Origin: an uncultured Ruminococcus sp.
GTDB lineage: Bacteria; Bacillota; Clostridia; Oscillospirales; Acutalibacteraceae
Assembly: GCA_902776975.1 (NCBI GenBank)
Contig: CACYSI010000020.1
Location: 1 to 64,000 of the forward strand
Length of the DNA: 64,000 nucleotides
Direction: 5' to 3'
Below, piece after piece: positions 18,716 to 27,522 of the stretch. The stretch's first letter is position 1. Each line of letters starts with the position of its first letter. The position numbers and the translations under genes are program-made. Below the pieces are notes generated by a model. That model made no database searches, was not told where the DNA came from, and worked only from the letters and a program-made list of their open reading frames with translations.

Positions 18716-21064
18716 TCAGTCAACAGCCTCGATAAAGTACATACGTGACGAGAAGTCGGGGAACACCCTGACCTGCTCGTTCAAGCCCGTACCCGAAAAC
18801 TGCTGTTTGAGCGCTACGCCCGCGTTCATCAGCACGGAGCCCTTGGCTGTGTAGTCCTCGATCTCGCCGCCCATCTTGACAAAACGCGCGATCAGGTTAT
18901 GCAGCACGCCGTCCTGCTTGACGTGTACGGGAGCCATGGTGTTGACCAGACTGCCGAAGAGCTTGATATCGACCTTGCCGGAGATATTATAGAAGTGATA
19001 AGTACGCTCGGGGTCGAGTCCCTTTGCAAAAAAGCGACAGCTCTGAGTATTGGGCTGAGTCAGCTCCTGCATTAGCAGACCGACAGCGCGCTTCTTATCA
19101 TCCGAAACGCACATCCACTCATGGATATTATCCGAGAGGATACGGTAAAAATCTCCGTATTGCAGGATATTGCGCCAGATCTTATACAGATTTATCTGCA
19201 GGCGCGTCTGCTCCCTTTCATCCGCACGGATATCGCCCGCGTCAAGCTCATAGCCCAGCACGCCGAACGCCGCAACGTTGAAGCGGGTCTCGATCGGAGC
19301 TGAGCGAAGTGTCTGATGGTTGGGCGACGCCGACACATGAGCGCCGACGCAGCTCTGCGGATAGCCGTAGCTGTAGCCCTCCTGTATATGCGCGCGGCTC
19401 AGAGCGTCGGTATTGTCCGAGCCCCATATCTGCGGAAAATAACACAGCATACCGAGATCAAAGCGGTTGCCGCCCGAGGCGCAGCCCTCAAAGAGGATAT
19501 GCGGAAAACGGCGCGTCAGCTCTCTTATCATCTTATAGAATCCGAGTATATATCTGTGAGCCGCCTCACCCTGACGCTCGGCGGACAGATACGGCGAGTA
19601 TACGTCCGAGAACACGCGGTTCATATCCCATTTTACATATGAGATCCTTCCCGATGAGAAAACCTCGCTCATCGCGGCGATCATATGATCGACCGCCTCG
19701 GGATTGCACAGGTCGAGTATACGCTGGTGTCTGCCCTCGCTGTGACGCCGCCCGGGTATCTCCAAAGCCCAGTCGGGATGCTGCCTGTACAGATCGCTGT
19801 TTACGCTTATCATCTCGGGCTCGACCCAGATACCCAGATCCATACCGAGATCCGTGATCCTCTGCGAAAGGCGGCTGAGCCCTCCGGGGAGCTTCTTGAC
19901 ATTAGGCGTCCAGTCGCCGAGAGAGCTCATATCATCGTTTCGCTCTCCGAACCAGCCGTCATCCATGACGAACAGCTCTATGCCAAGCTCTTTGCCCGCC
20001 TTAGCGAGCGATACAAGACTGCTCTCGGATATGTTGAAGTACGAAGCCTCCCATGAGTTGAGCAGTACGGGGCGCTCCTTATCAGCCCACTCGCCGCGGA
20101 CGATATGCTCCCTTACAAAGCGGTGCATATTGCGGCTCTGACCGTTGAAGCCCTCGCCGCTGTAGGTCATGACCGCCTCGGGAGAGGTAAAGCTGTCGCC
20201 GGGCTTGACGATAAACCTGAAGCCCAGCGGATTTATACCCTGCGCGACGCGGGTCTTGCCGTAGGCGTTCACCTCGATCGCGGCATAGTGATTGCCGCTG
20301 TAGATCAGGTTAAAGCCGTATACCGAGCCGCTGTCCTCATCCGCGCTCTCGTCATGCAGCATAAAAAACGGATTGGCTCTGTTTGAAGAGCATCCCACTC
20401 GAGACTCAACGGTGAACTTGCCGTGTCTCAGTGTAACAGCGCTGCGCTCCATCTCGCGAGCCCACGCTCCGTGAAACGAAGATATCGTCCATCCGCTGTC
20501 GGGCATATCCACCTGAGTAGATAAAAGCCGCTCGAGCTCTAAGCTCTCCGATGAACGGTTAGACAGTCTCGCGGATCTGGTGATAACATCGCACTCGGGA
20601 TATACGCAGTAATGCAGCTCGAGCGTCACTCCGTCATCCTCAAAAACAAGGCACAGATGCTCATATCTGCCGCTCTTATCATATGATGACGGCAGACCGT
20701 CGAGACGCGGCTTGGTCTCGGTGATCTCAAAGCCCTTATACAAAAAGTCGGCGCTGCGGGAGCCGTCCGAACGCACGAGCTCGACAAAAGGCTCTCTGAT
20801 ATCTCCGTGCCCGAGACCTGAGAACTCGAGACACATATCCTCGAGAAATACCGTCGGGTACTCGTCAGAATAGCGAATACCGTTGCCTATCTCAAACTCG
20901 CGCTTCTGCCGCGCGGCTTCAAGCTCATCAAGGCTGTCAAAATCGAGCCGCGCTCCGTAATATATGTGCTCGGGATGCCCCGAGGGGGCTATCGCCAGAG
21001 CATAAGCGGTATTATCGGTGAGCAGGACAAAAGCGTCCCGCTCACCGTTCAGTTTCTTGATCAT
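18716..21064 (-). CDS. GH36 alpha-galactosidase
   Basis: A 782-aa family-36 glycoside hydrolase releasing terminal alpha-linked galactose from raffinose-type sugars. It has an N-terminal beta-sandwich, the (beta/alpha)8 barrel (about 300-640) and a C-terminal sheet domain. YVKWDMNR holds the catalytic nucleophile Asp, and WGSDNTDA the acid/base Asp; FEGCASGGNRFD is the conserved substrate-binding loop. There is no signal peptide, so it acts in the cytoplasm on imported sugar. Its ATG overlaps the stop of the GPH symporter upstream (ATGA). Confidence 0.94.
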   Translation of the reverse strand: MIKKLNGERDAFVLLTDNTAYALAIAPSGHPEHIYYGARLDFDSLDELEAARQKREFEIGNGIRYSDEYPTVFLEDMCLEFSGLGHGDIREPFVELVRSDGSRSADFLYKGFEITETKPRLDGLPSSYDKSGRYEHLCLVFEDDGVTLELHYCVYPECDVITRSARLSNRSSESLELERLLSTQVDMPDSGWTISSFHGAWAREMERSAVTLRHGKFTVESRVGCSSNRANPFFMLHDESADEDSGSVYGFNLIYSGNHYAAIEVNAYGKTRVAQGINPLGFRFIVKPGDSFTSPEAVMTYSGEGFNGQSRNMHRFVREHIVRGEWADKERPVLLNSWEASYFNISESSLVSLAKAGKELGIELFVMDDGWFGERNDDMSSLGDWTPNVKKLPGGLSRLSQRITDLGMDLGIWVEPEMISVNSDLYRQHPDWALEIPGRRHSEGRHQRILDLCNPEAVDHMIAAMSEVFSSGRISYVKWDMNRVFSDVYSPYLSAERQGEAAHRYILGFYKMIRELTRRFPHILFEGCASGGNRFDLGMLCYFPQIWGSDNTDALSRAHIQEGYSYGYPQSCVGAHVSASPNHQTLRSAPIETRFNVAAFGVLGYELDAGDIRADEREQTRLQINLYKIWRNILQYGDFYRILSDNIHEWMCVSDDKKRAVGLLMQELTQPNTQSCRFFAKGLDPERTYHFYNISGKVDIKLFGSLVNTMAPVHVKQDGVLHNLIARFVKMGGEIEDYTAKGSVLMNAGVALKQQFSGTGLNEQVRVFPDFSSRMYFIEAVD

Positions 21065-22461
21065 TTTTTATCCTTCTTATCTATGGTAGCCATGATCTTC
21101 TTCTCGTTATAGAAGCCGAGGAACACAGCGCCCAGTACGCAGAACGCTACCGCTACAAAGCCTACCAGTATCATGCCTGTAACAGAGGCGGTGATATCGT
21201 TGCTGCTCGCGTTCTGAGTAGTGCCGATAATAGCCAGAGAGGTAAACACCAGCATAGCGAGCGACTGACCGAACTTCATCGCGAAGGTACGCGCCGCAAA
21301 GAACATACCCTCTCTGTTCTCTCCTGTCTCTATACCGTCAGCCTCAGCGACATCGGCAACTATAGACTGCGGGATGATGCCCAGGAGAGCCATCGGGAAC
21401 GCGGCGATCAAGCAGATAAGCACGCCGTATACCACACCGGGGATGACCGTGGTGCCGATGATACCGATAAGACCCGCGATGACATAAGCGATAGCAAGCC
21501 CGAGGAAGCCTGTGATGACGAGCTTCTTCTTGCCGAACTTCTTGACCAGCTTGGATACGAACGGATAGAAGCACGCAGAGAGCACCGTCATACCGCCGAG
21601 GAAATACATGGTGAAGGACTCGTCGAGCTTCATTGATACCTTGACAAAGAACGGCAGACCTGTCTGGAACAGCGTCAGACCGACCCAGTACATGATGTCG
21701 GAGCCGACAAAGGTACGGAAGTTCTTGTTCTTGAAGGTAGCTCCGAGCGACTTGAGCATATTCACATTAGAGGGCTTTGTATCGACAAACTCCTTCTCTT
21801 TGAGACAGAAGGTGGGTATAAGCATGCAGATGCATGAGATGATCGCCAGAACGATGAAGCAGATACGGTAGCTCCACGCGAAGCCCACGCTGCCGCGCAG
21901 CATACCCGCAAACACGAACGGAGTATAGGCGAGCATCGTACCCGCGAAGAAGGTCAGAGATATAGCCGTAGAGATATACATACGGTCATCCTGAGTCTTG
22001 CCGAACTCAGAGATAAGCGCGTTATAGGGTGTGCAGTACATGGTCATGAACAGATAGAACAAGACGATGAATACCGAGATCCATACGATGTTCCATGAGC
22101 TTATCTCGTTTACGGGAGCGCAGAACAGCAGTACGGTGACAGCCGAGAGAGGTATCGCGGCGTACTGCATAAAGGGTATGCGTCTGCCGCGGGGGTTTTT
22201 GCTGCGGTCCGAGAGCGAGGCTATCCAAGGGTCGGTGACCGCGTCAAATATACGGGACAGAGCCGTGATGAGACCCAGCACGGTCAAAAATCCGCCGATC
22301 ACCAGACTGGGTACTATATACTGTATCGCGCCGCTCTGTATATCTACCTGTGTCGGCAGATAGAAGGTGACGAACCACGCGCTGATGATACCGCTGAGCG
22401 TAGACCAGCCGAGCTGACCTACCGCGAAGATCCTCATTTGTTTTTTAGTTAATCTTTTCAT
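21061..22461 (-). CDS. GPH-family sugar:cation symporter
   Basis: A 466-aa membrane protein with about 12 segments, of the glycoside-pentoside-hexuronide family (MelB-like). ALSRIFDAVTDPWIASLSDR is the usual GPH motif with the cation-site Asp pair, followed by NPRGRRIPFM. It probably brings in alpha-galactosides for the coupled GH36 enzyme. I place the start at 22461 (GGAGG six bases ahead) rather than an upstream in-frame start that would add 24 unlikely residues and run into a heptad-repeat tract. Confidence 0.9.
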   Translation of the reverse strand: MKRLTKKQMRIFAVGQLGWSTLSGIISAWFVTFYLPTQVDIQSGAIQYIVPSLVIGGFLTVLGLITALSRIFDAVTDPWIASLSDRSKNPRGRRIPFMQYAAIPLSAVTVLLFCAPVNEISSWNIVWISVFIVLFYLFMTMYCTPYNALISEFGKTQDDRMYISTAISLTFFAGTMLAYTPFVFAGMLRGSVGFAWSYRICFIVLAIISCICMLIPTFCLKEKEFVDTKPSNVNMLKSLGATFKNKNFRTFVGSDIMYWVGLTLFQTGLPFFVKVSMKLDESFTMYFLGGMTVLSACFYPFVSKLVKKFGKKKLVITGFLGLAIAYVIAGLIGIIGTTVIPGVVYGVLICLIAAFPMALLGIIPQSIVADVAEADGIETGENREGMFFAARTFAMKFGQSLAMLVFTSLAIIGTTQNASSNDITASVTGMILVGFVAVAFCVLGAVFLGFYNEKKIMATIDKKDKK

Positions 22462-22512
22462 GTTTTCCTCCGTAAAAACTATTGCCCGCAGCGGCGGTCC
22501 GGTTTTATTCAA

Positions 22513-22600
22513 CCAATAACTGCCGACTGACAACTACCGACTGACAACTGCCGACTGATAACTACCAACTACCAACTATCAACTAACAACTAACAACTAA
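22513..22600. repeat. Degenerate heptanucleotide tandem tract
   Basis: About twelve consecutive 7-nt units of the type ACTGACA / ACTAACA, with substitutions but no change of register. It fills the gap between the glycosyltransferase-like gene and the GPH symporter and just enters the end of the former. No coding function is likely. Confidence 0.75.
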
Positions 22601-24060
22601 TTCTTCTTACCCATCGCGATCTTTACCGCCTCATAAGCGCCGTCATAAAGTCCCATTGTTTTGTTCTTCTTTATCTGCTCGCACATATTATATAATATAT
22701 CGTCCTCTGTCATGAAGAGCTTGACCATCTGCAAGGTGTGCGGTATATCCCTGCACTCGAGGGTGCCGTCGCCCATCTCTGCGCTGTGGATGGCTCCCCA
22801 CTTTTCATGTCCGCCGATACGCCTGAGGAACAGCTTGGGTATCGGATAAAAAGCAAGCTCGCTGGGCTTGGTCAGCAGGACGTCCGCAGAGCGCATGAGC
22901 AGGTTGGTACAGTATACCGCCTCAAAGATGTTCTCATGCCAGAAGGCGTGGATACCGTCGACCTTACCGTCCACAGCGGCGTTCGCGAACGCCTCGGTAT
23001 CGCTCCAGTCATTGAAGTGAGTCTCGCTGAGCTCCGAGAGACCGTCGATATCGGCGACCAGCTCATCCCATACGGCTTTGTAATCGCCTACGTTGATATA
23101 CAGCGCCGCCTTGCCCGTCCGCACGGCAGGTATGAGGTACTTTATCACAGCCGCGAACAGCTCTTTCTGAGCGCCGGCTCCGCCTATGGTCAGCAAAAAT
23201 CTCATCGGCTCGCCGTCACGCTTGCGGCGTATACGAGCGTCGCAGTCATGCTCGACAGCGGCGACCAGCTCATGGTCGATATAGTGACCCGTGTACACAA
23301 GGTCCTCAGCCGGTATGGGCTTGAGTACCTTATCCTTACTAAATCCGTTAAGAATACGATATCCCATATAGCTCTGGTGCGTCTGGACGGTATGCGTAGC
23401 TCCCTCGGCGAGGTGCAGAGCCATCGGCCAGTTGTCGGGGATAGCGTTGACAACATACTTCATCCCCGCGTGCAGCGCCGCCTGAGCGGGCCACACATGA
23501 GTGCCTATAATAGGGATATCCTTGGGGATGTTCCTGAAAACAGGCGCCATAAGCTCGGCGTTTTTCTGATCCGAAGAGTTGTAGCTGAGCTGACGGAAGC
23601 CCTCATAGTTCATTGGCTCCCATACGGTCTTGTTGAACACCCTGCTCTTCTGTGAAAGGCGTGAGCCGAGGCTGTAGAGGTCGTTCTGAGCGCCTATGAC
23701 CTTAGTGCAAGTGGTATCGGTATAGGAGTTGAGATCCATCCAATAGGGAGTATAGCCCAGAGCCTTAGCCGCCGATGCCATGGCTATGGATATGCGGTAG
23801 TGACCGAAGCCCATGCGGATGTTGCCCACTATGATGCCCTTGTCGGTGTCGAAAGGTATCTCTCCGTCGCCCTCGTTGACGCGTATGTCATAAACTCCTA
23901 ACGGCTCATACAGCACGGCGTTCTCTGCCAGCTTGACAGGGTAATCCGCCATACTGTCGTCTCCGTACTTTCTGATGTACTTCTCCTTTGATCTCTGAGC
24001 GCTCTTGTATGTTTTTTCGCTCATTTCATTACCGAAGATCACTTTACTTTTATCGTCCAT
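22597..24060 (-). CDS. Uncharacterised glycosyltransferase-like protein (GT-B type)
   Basis: A 487-aa soluble protein that I cannot place in a named family. Three features suggest a GT-B fold of the MurG / diacylglycerol glucosyltransferase kind: an N-terminal GNIRMGFGHYRIS loop (compare GHxR), a glycine-rich LLTIGGAGAQKE after a middle strand, and TKPSELAFYPIP near the C-terminus, where such enzymes bind nucleotide sugar. There is no membrane segment. It has its own promoter at 24160-24187 and lies upstream of the GPH symporter and GH36 genes on the same strand, so a part in alpha-galactoside metabolism (for example a glycan synthase or phosphorylase-like step) is possible but unproved. Confidence 0.55.
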   Translation of the reverse strand: MDDKSKVIFGNEMSEKTYKSAQRSKEKYIRKYGDDSMADYPVKLAENAVLYEPLGVYDIRVNEGDGEIPFDTDKGIIVGNIRMGFGHYRISIAMASAAKALGYTPYWMDLNSYTDTTCTKVIGAQNDLYSLGSRLSQKSRVFNKTVWEPMNYEGFRQLSYNSSDQKNAELMAPVFRNIPKDIPIIGTHVWPAQAALHAGMKYVVNAIPDNWPMALHLAEGATHTVQTHQSYMGYRILNGFSKDKVLKPIPAEDLVYTGHYIDHELVAAVEHDCDARIRRKRDGEPMRFLLTIGGAGAQKELFAAVIKYLIPAVRTGKAALYINVGDYKAVWDELVADIDGLSELSETHFNDWSDTEAFANAAVDGKVDGIHAFWHENIFEAVYCTNLLMRSADVLLTKPSELAFYPIPKLFLRRIGGHEKWGAIHSAEMGDGTLECRDIPHTLQMVKLFMTEDDILYNMCEQIKKNKTMGLYDGAYEAVKIAMGKKN

Positions 24061-24159
24061 TTTTCCACCGTCCTTCTCTTGACTGCCGATCGACTTTTTA
24101 TCGCTTTATATAGTTAAAGTGTTAAAAACATGCTGGCAGACAGAGATATTTTTATACAT

Positions 24160-24187
24160 TTTATATAATAACACAACTTACTGTAAA
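24160..24187 (-). promoter_or_regulatory. Promoter for the glycosyltransferase-like gene
   Basis: On the minus strand TTTACA (24182-24187), a 16-bp spacer and TATAAA (24160-24165). Confidence 0.55.
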
Positions 24188-24283
24188 AGGCAATTCACTT
24201 TATAAATATATTTATCCTTCTTTTCTATTCAAAGTTCACAAAAAACAATCAAATTCTGCCAAATTTAATCATATTTGTTTGCG

Positions 24284-24312
24284 TTGACTATAACCTTCTC
24301 AGGTAGTATAAT
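24284..24312 (+). promoter_or_regulatory. Sigma-A promoter for the bioY operon
   Basis: TTGACT (24284-24289), 17-bp spacer, TATAAT (24307-24312). No clear BirA palindrome was found over it. Confidence 0.8.
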
Positions 24313-24327
24313 ATGACTCGATACTTA

Positions 24328-24356
24328 GGATGAAAGCGGTTGAGCTCCGTTCATCC
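24328..24356 (+). promoter_or_regulatory. Leader stem-loop before bioY
   Basis: GGATGAA (24328-24334) pairs with TTCATCC (24350-24356). It lies just after the expected transcription start and ahead of the GAGG site; its role is unknown. Confidence 0.4.
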
Positions 24357-24373
24357 CGGAATGAGGTAAAAAT

Positions 24374-24931
24374 ATGTCAGCAAACACCCAAGACAAAAAC
24401 AACAAAAAGCGCTCGGCAATACTCGACATGGTTTTCACCGCCATGTTTACAGCGGTAATCGCGGTATGCTCGATCATCAGCATACCCGTAGGCGAGGTGC
24501 CGATAACCCTGCAGACCTTTGCGGTATGTATCTCTGCCGCTCTGCTGGGCTGGAAGCGCGGCACGCTGAGCGTGCTCATATACATCCTGCTCGGAGCTGT
24601 GGGCGTACCGGTCTTCGGCGGTATGACAGGCGGCTTAGGCGTTCTCGCGGGTCCTACGGGCGGATATATCATCGGCTTTTTGCCCGCCGCCGTTATCATC
24701 GGCTTAGCAGCTGAGCGCTATGAGCGCAAGGCTCTGCCTCTCGCGATAGCTATGGTCATAGGAGTTCTCGTGTGCTACGCGTTCGGAACGGTATGGTTCA
24801 TGGTAGTGATGCAGTGGGGCATAGTCGAGACCTTAGCGGCGTGCGTGCTTCCCTTCCTGATCCCCGACGCGATCAAGATAGCTCTGGCGGTACTGCTCTC
24901 AAACAGACTCAGCAAAGCTGTTAAGCTGTGA
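24374..24931 (+). CDS. bioY: Biotin ECF transporter S component BioY
   Basis: A 185-aa membrane protein with six segments and BioY signatures: VPITLQTFAVCISAALLGWKRG (first 20 residues of that stretch are the family hallmark), then GGLGVLAGPTGGYIIGF and the C-terminal PDAIKIALA. It captures biotin and works with a shared ECF energising module that is not in this window. Its TGA overlaps the GTG start of the next gene (GTGA). Confidence 0.95.
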   Translation: MSANTQDKNNKKRSAILDMVFTAMFTAVIAVCSIISIPVGEVPITLQTFAVCISAALLGWKRGTLSVLIYILLGAVGVPVFGGMTGGLGVLAGPTGGYIIGFLPAAVIIGLAAERYERKALPLAIAMVIGVLVCYAFGTVWFMVVMQWGIVETLAACVLPFLIPDAIKIALAVLLSNRLSKAVKL

Positions 24932-25305
24932 GCGTGATCGAACTGCGCCCTCACCACGCGCTGTGCGTACATTTCTTTGAGGGCAAGGGCTACAGCGAGG
25001 GATTTGTCAGGCATATGACCGATGTGATCGAAAAGCTCTGTGACGATACCGAGATAGAGATAACAGACAGCTGTGATACGATCTGCTCAGCCTGTCCCGA
25101 GAACACGGACGGCATATGCCGATCCGCCGATAAGGTGAGCGAAATAGACAAAAGAGCCGCCGAATATATGGGTATAAAGCCGGGGGAGCATATCTCGTGG
25201 AGACGAATAAGCGCTCTGGCTATGGATAAGATAATCGACAATGGCAAACTTAATGACGTCTGCCGCGACTGTAAGTGGATAGACATCTGCTGTAAGGAGA
25301 GATGA
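24928..25305 (+). CDS. DUF1284 Cys-rich protein
   Basis: A 125-aa soluble protein starting (M)SVIELRPHHALCVHFF, the LRPHH opening of DUF1284, whose members are predicted iron-sulfur proteins. Seven Cys follow the first one: CDTICSACPENTDGIC in the middle and VCRDCKWIDICC at the end, suited to cluster or metal binding. The start is GTG and overlaps the bioY stop; the stop overlaps the mntP start (ATGA). Function is unknown. Confidence 0.8.
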   Translation: MSVIELRPHHALCVHFFEGKGYSEGFVRHMTDVIEKLCDDTEIEITDSCDTICSACPENTDGICRSADKVSEIDKRAAEYMGIKPGEHISWRRISALAMDKIIDNGKLNDVCRDCKWIDICCKER

Positions 25306-25886
25306 ATGCCGTGTGGCTGTTTGTCTTAAACTCGATATTGCTCGGAGCGGGCTTAGCTATGGACGCGTTCTCGGTGTCTATAGCCAACGGACTGTCGGAG
25401 CCCGGCATGAGTCGCCTTAAGGCGGCAGGGATAGCCGGCGTATACGGCGGCTTTCAGTTTTTGATGCCTATGATCGGGTGGATCATCGTCACCACCGTGG
25501 TCGGATGGTTCTCGGTCATCAAGGCTCTGATACCGTATATCGCGCTGGGACTGCTGCTGTTCATCGGCATCAAGATGATCGTCGAGTGCGTCAGAGGCAA
25601 GGATGAAACTGAGCCCCGTACCCTGACGGTACCGATACTGCTGCTTCAAGGCGTGGCTACATCTATAGACGCACTCTCGGTGGGCTTCACCATAGCTGAG
25701 TATGAGTGGCGCCCGGCTCTGCTGTCGGCGCTGATAATAGGCGCCGTGACCTTCATCATATGTATAGCGGGGCTGTATATAGGCAAGCGCTTCGGCAGGG
25801 TGTTCAGACACGCCGAGATCGCAGGAGGGGTCATCCTGATAGCCATAGGCATAGAGATATTTGTCAAAAACGTATTCTTTGCATAA
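25302..25886 (+). CDS. mntP: Manganese efflux pump MntP
   Basis: A 194-aa protein with six membrane segments arranged as two inverted repeats. The paired acidic motifs GLAMDAFSVSIANG (segment 1) and ATSIDALSVGFT (segment 4) are the MntP signature, with Asp residues that bind Mn2+ in the membrane. It exports excess Mn2+. It is the third gene of the bioY operon, coupled by overlapping stop and start codons; the functional link to biotin is not obvious. Confidence 0.94.
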   Translation: MNAVWLFVLNSILLGAGLAMDAFSVSIANGLSEPGMSRLKAAGIAGVYGGFQFLMPMIGWIIVTTVVGWFSVIKALIPYIALGLLLFIGIKMIVECVRGKDETEPRTLTVPILLLQGVATSIDALSVGFTIAEYEWRPALLSALIIGAVTFIICIAGLYIGKRFGRVFRHAEIAGGVILIAIGIEIFVKNVFFA

Positions 25887-25898
25887 AAATTGTGCTCG

Positions 25899-25920
25899 AC
25901 CGCTCTCTTTCGAGAGCGGT
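25899..25920 (+). terminator. Stem-loop after mntP
   Basis: ACCGCTCTC (25899-25907), TTTC loop, GAGAGCGGT (25912-25920). The stem is perfect but a U-tract is missing, so it may act as a 3' stabiliser or a weak terminator. Confidence 0.55.
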
Positions 25921-25927
25921 TCAGCGT

Positions 25928-26194
25928 GTCGAAAAAGTACAACAGACAGGAGCAGTACGTCTTTACACCTCCCTCTGACGAGGGAGGCGCCGAGCGATTA
26001 AGCGAGGCGGAGGGAGAGATAACGAAGCGTTACAATAACACGCCGATTATTGACTCAAGCCGCATTATAAGTATCATTACTCACTGTCATTCTCTATCAT
26101 AGCCACATTCGGCTGCCCCCTCGTCAGAGGGGGCAAACGTCGCTCGCGAACCCGTGACATGCGTGTCCGTCAGAGGGGGCAGAATAGGTTTTTC
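25928..26194. repeat. MITE-like element, family B, copy 1
   Basis: A non-coding stretch of about 267 bp whose blocks recur inverted at 45538-45793. Shared parts are the end GTCGAAAAAGTACAACAGAC, the hairpin CCTCCCTCTGACGAGGGAGG, a central block around GACTCAAGCCGCATTATAAG, and the other end CAGAGGGGGCAGAATAGG. Between the shared blocks the copies differ by insertions. Each end carries a palindromic hairpin. No transposase is present. Confidence 0.8.
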
Positions 26195-26290
26195 ACTGCT
26201 TAGCTCGAGTTTATGGATGTATATGCATAAATAATCAAAAAATTACAATAATTTCACTTGCAATACCCAAAATAATAATATATACTGAAC

Positions 26291-26319
26291 TTGTATATCG
26301 GTGTTATGATATGTATTAG
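26291..26319 (+). promoter_or_regulatory. Promoter for the 43-residue peptide gene
   Basis: TTGTAT (26291-26296), 17-bp spacer, TATTAG (26314-26319). A leader of about 100 nt follows, with the hairpin GTTCGG/CCGAAC at 26339-26361. Confidence 0.5.
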
Positions 26320-26428
26320 GCAGAGAATATATGACACGGTTCGGGATATGTTGTTCCGAACTAACGCATAACAGTGATAATAGGCATATATCTTATGACC
26401 CGTAAACGAAGACATAGGAGGATATGAA

Positions 26429-26560
26429 ATGAAAAAAGAAATCTATGACAGAGCAGATCTCGAACTCGTCAAGTTCATTACAACAAATGTACTGGTCAAT
26501 TCACCTGATCCTAATGCCGACGATGAAGATGAGCTCCCCTTAGTACCCGGAAAACAATAA
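26429..26560 (+). CDS. 43-residue acidic peptide of unknown function
   Basis: A small ORF preceded by GGAGG and closed by a strong terminator, so it is a separate transcription unit. The peptide starts MKKEIYDRADLELVKF, continues with a short hydrophobic/Asn part (TTNVLVNS) and ends in an acidic, Pro-rich tail (DADDEDELPL-type, then VPGKQ). It has no signal peptide, membrane segment or Cys. A leader-like helix followed by a distinct tail recalls RiPP precursors, but no modification enzyme is encoded next to it. Small peptides with a similar opening are, to my knowledge, common in gut Clostridia. I do not know the function. Confidence 0.65.
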   Translation: MKKEIYDRADLELVKFITTNVLVNSPDPNADDEDELPLVPGKQ

Positions 26561-26579
26561 CTGACACCCATAGCTCCAA

Positions 26580-26613
26580 AGCCGCCGAGATCTCGGCGGC
26601 TGTTTTGTTTTTT
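26580..26613 (+). terminator. Terminator after the peptide gene
   Basis: AGCCGCCGAGA/TCTCGGCGGCT (26580-26601), a perfect palindrome, followed by a T-rich run. Confidence 0.85.
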
Positions 26614-26633
26614 CAGATGCCTTCGTCGAGTCG

Positions 26634-26662
26634 TTGACAACGATATCCGTGTATGGTAATAT
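26634..26662 (+). promoter_or_regulatory. Near-consensus promoter of the cytidylyltransferase-LicD operon
   Basis: TTGACA (26634-26639), 17-bp spacer, TAATAT (26657-26662). A leader of about 110 nt follows, with CGTACG repeated as a possible stem near 26691-26722. Confidence 0.8.
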
Positions 26663-26781
26663 TACTTTGTATAGATATATCATCAATACCGTACGACAAC
26701 GCTGATACGCGGGATCGTACGCATTATGGAATTATACTAATTTCAAATAACAGTATCAAGATATCGGAAAGGAAATGAACT

Positions 26782-27522
26782 ATGATCACTGCTATGCTTT
26801 TCGCGGGCGGTATCGGCGCGCGTATGAAGTCGGTAGATCTGCCCAAGCAGTTCTTGGAGGTAGGCGGCAAGCCTATCATCATACACACAATGGAGCACTT
26901 TGCCCGTCATCCGCAGGTAGACCACATCGTAGTCGCCTGTAAAGCGGACTGGATAGAGTTTCTCGAGGAGCTGATAGATAAGTTCAACGTACCTAAGGTA
27001 AAGGCGATAGTGCCCGGCGGCAAAAACGGCTTTGACTCCATACACAACGGCGTTGTGGCTACGCACGACTTCTCACGCGATCCCGATGATATTATCCTGA
27101 TATGCGACGGCGTACGCCCGATGCTCTCGGAGCAGCTCATCACCAACTGTATCGAAGAGACCAAGAAGTACAAGACAGCCGTACCCGTGACGCCCTCTAT
27201 AGACAGTCTGCTGTACAGCGAGGACGGCGCTACCTGCTCAAAGAGCTATGAGCGCTCGACCATGTACATCACACAGGCGCCTCAGGGTTATACTATGGAG
27301 AGGATCCTGTGGGCGCACGATCAGGCGTATAAGCGCGGCATACTCAGCCCCGTATCGTCGAGCGAGCTGTTTATAGAGCTCGGCGAGCCCGTACACATCT
27401 TCATTGGTGAGCGCTTCAATATCAAGGTCACGACCCCCGAGGATCTGACCACACTGCGCTCGCAGTATTATTACGAGAACTACAAGAAGTTCGCTAAGGA
27501 GGAGCTCAAATATGGACTATAA
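26782..27522 (+). CDS. IspD/TarI-family cytidylyltransferase
   Basis: A 246-aa nucleotidyltransferase with the CTP-binding start MLFAGGIGARM...LPKQFLEVGGKPI and a Mg2+-site region CDGVRPM. The family includes IspD (methylerythritol phosphate pathway) and TarI/Bcs1 (CDP-ribitol). IspD usually reads HDAARP there and TarI HDAVRP; this protein is closer to the second. The next two genes are an epimerase and a LicD transferase, so it probably makes a CDP-alditol or similar CDP-activated group for a surface glycan. The product sugar is not known. AAAGGA precedes the ATG; the stop overlaps the next start. Confidence 0.8.
   Translation: MITAMLFAGGIGARMKSVDLPKQFLEVGGKPIIIHTMEHFARHPQVDHIVVACKADWIEFLEELIDKFNVPKVKAIVPGGKNGFDSIHNGVVATHDFSRDPDDIILICDGVRPMLSEQLITNCIEETKKYKTAVPVTPSIDSLLYSEDGATCSKSYERSTMYITQAPQGYTMERILWAHDQAYKRGILSPVSSSELFIELGEPVHIFIGERFNIKVTTPEDLTTLRSQYYYENYKKFAKEELKYGL

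Larger units (their letters stand above)
24061..24373. other. 313-bp divergent intergenic region
   Basis: A/T-rich gap with one promoter facing each way (minus at 24160-24187, plus at 24284-24312) and a short stem-loop before bioY. No ORF or known riboswitch was seen. Confidence 0.6.

Noticed and set aside
26782..27522. Cytidylyltransferase as the housekeeping IspD
   Set aside because: The operon partners and the CDGVRP motif fit TarI-type CDP-alditol synthesis better; this remains open until the rest of the genome is seen.
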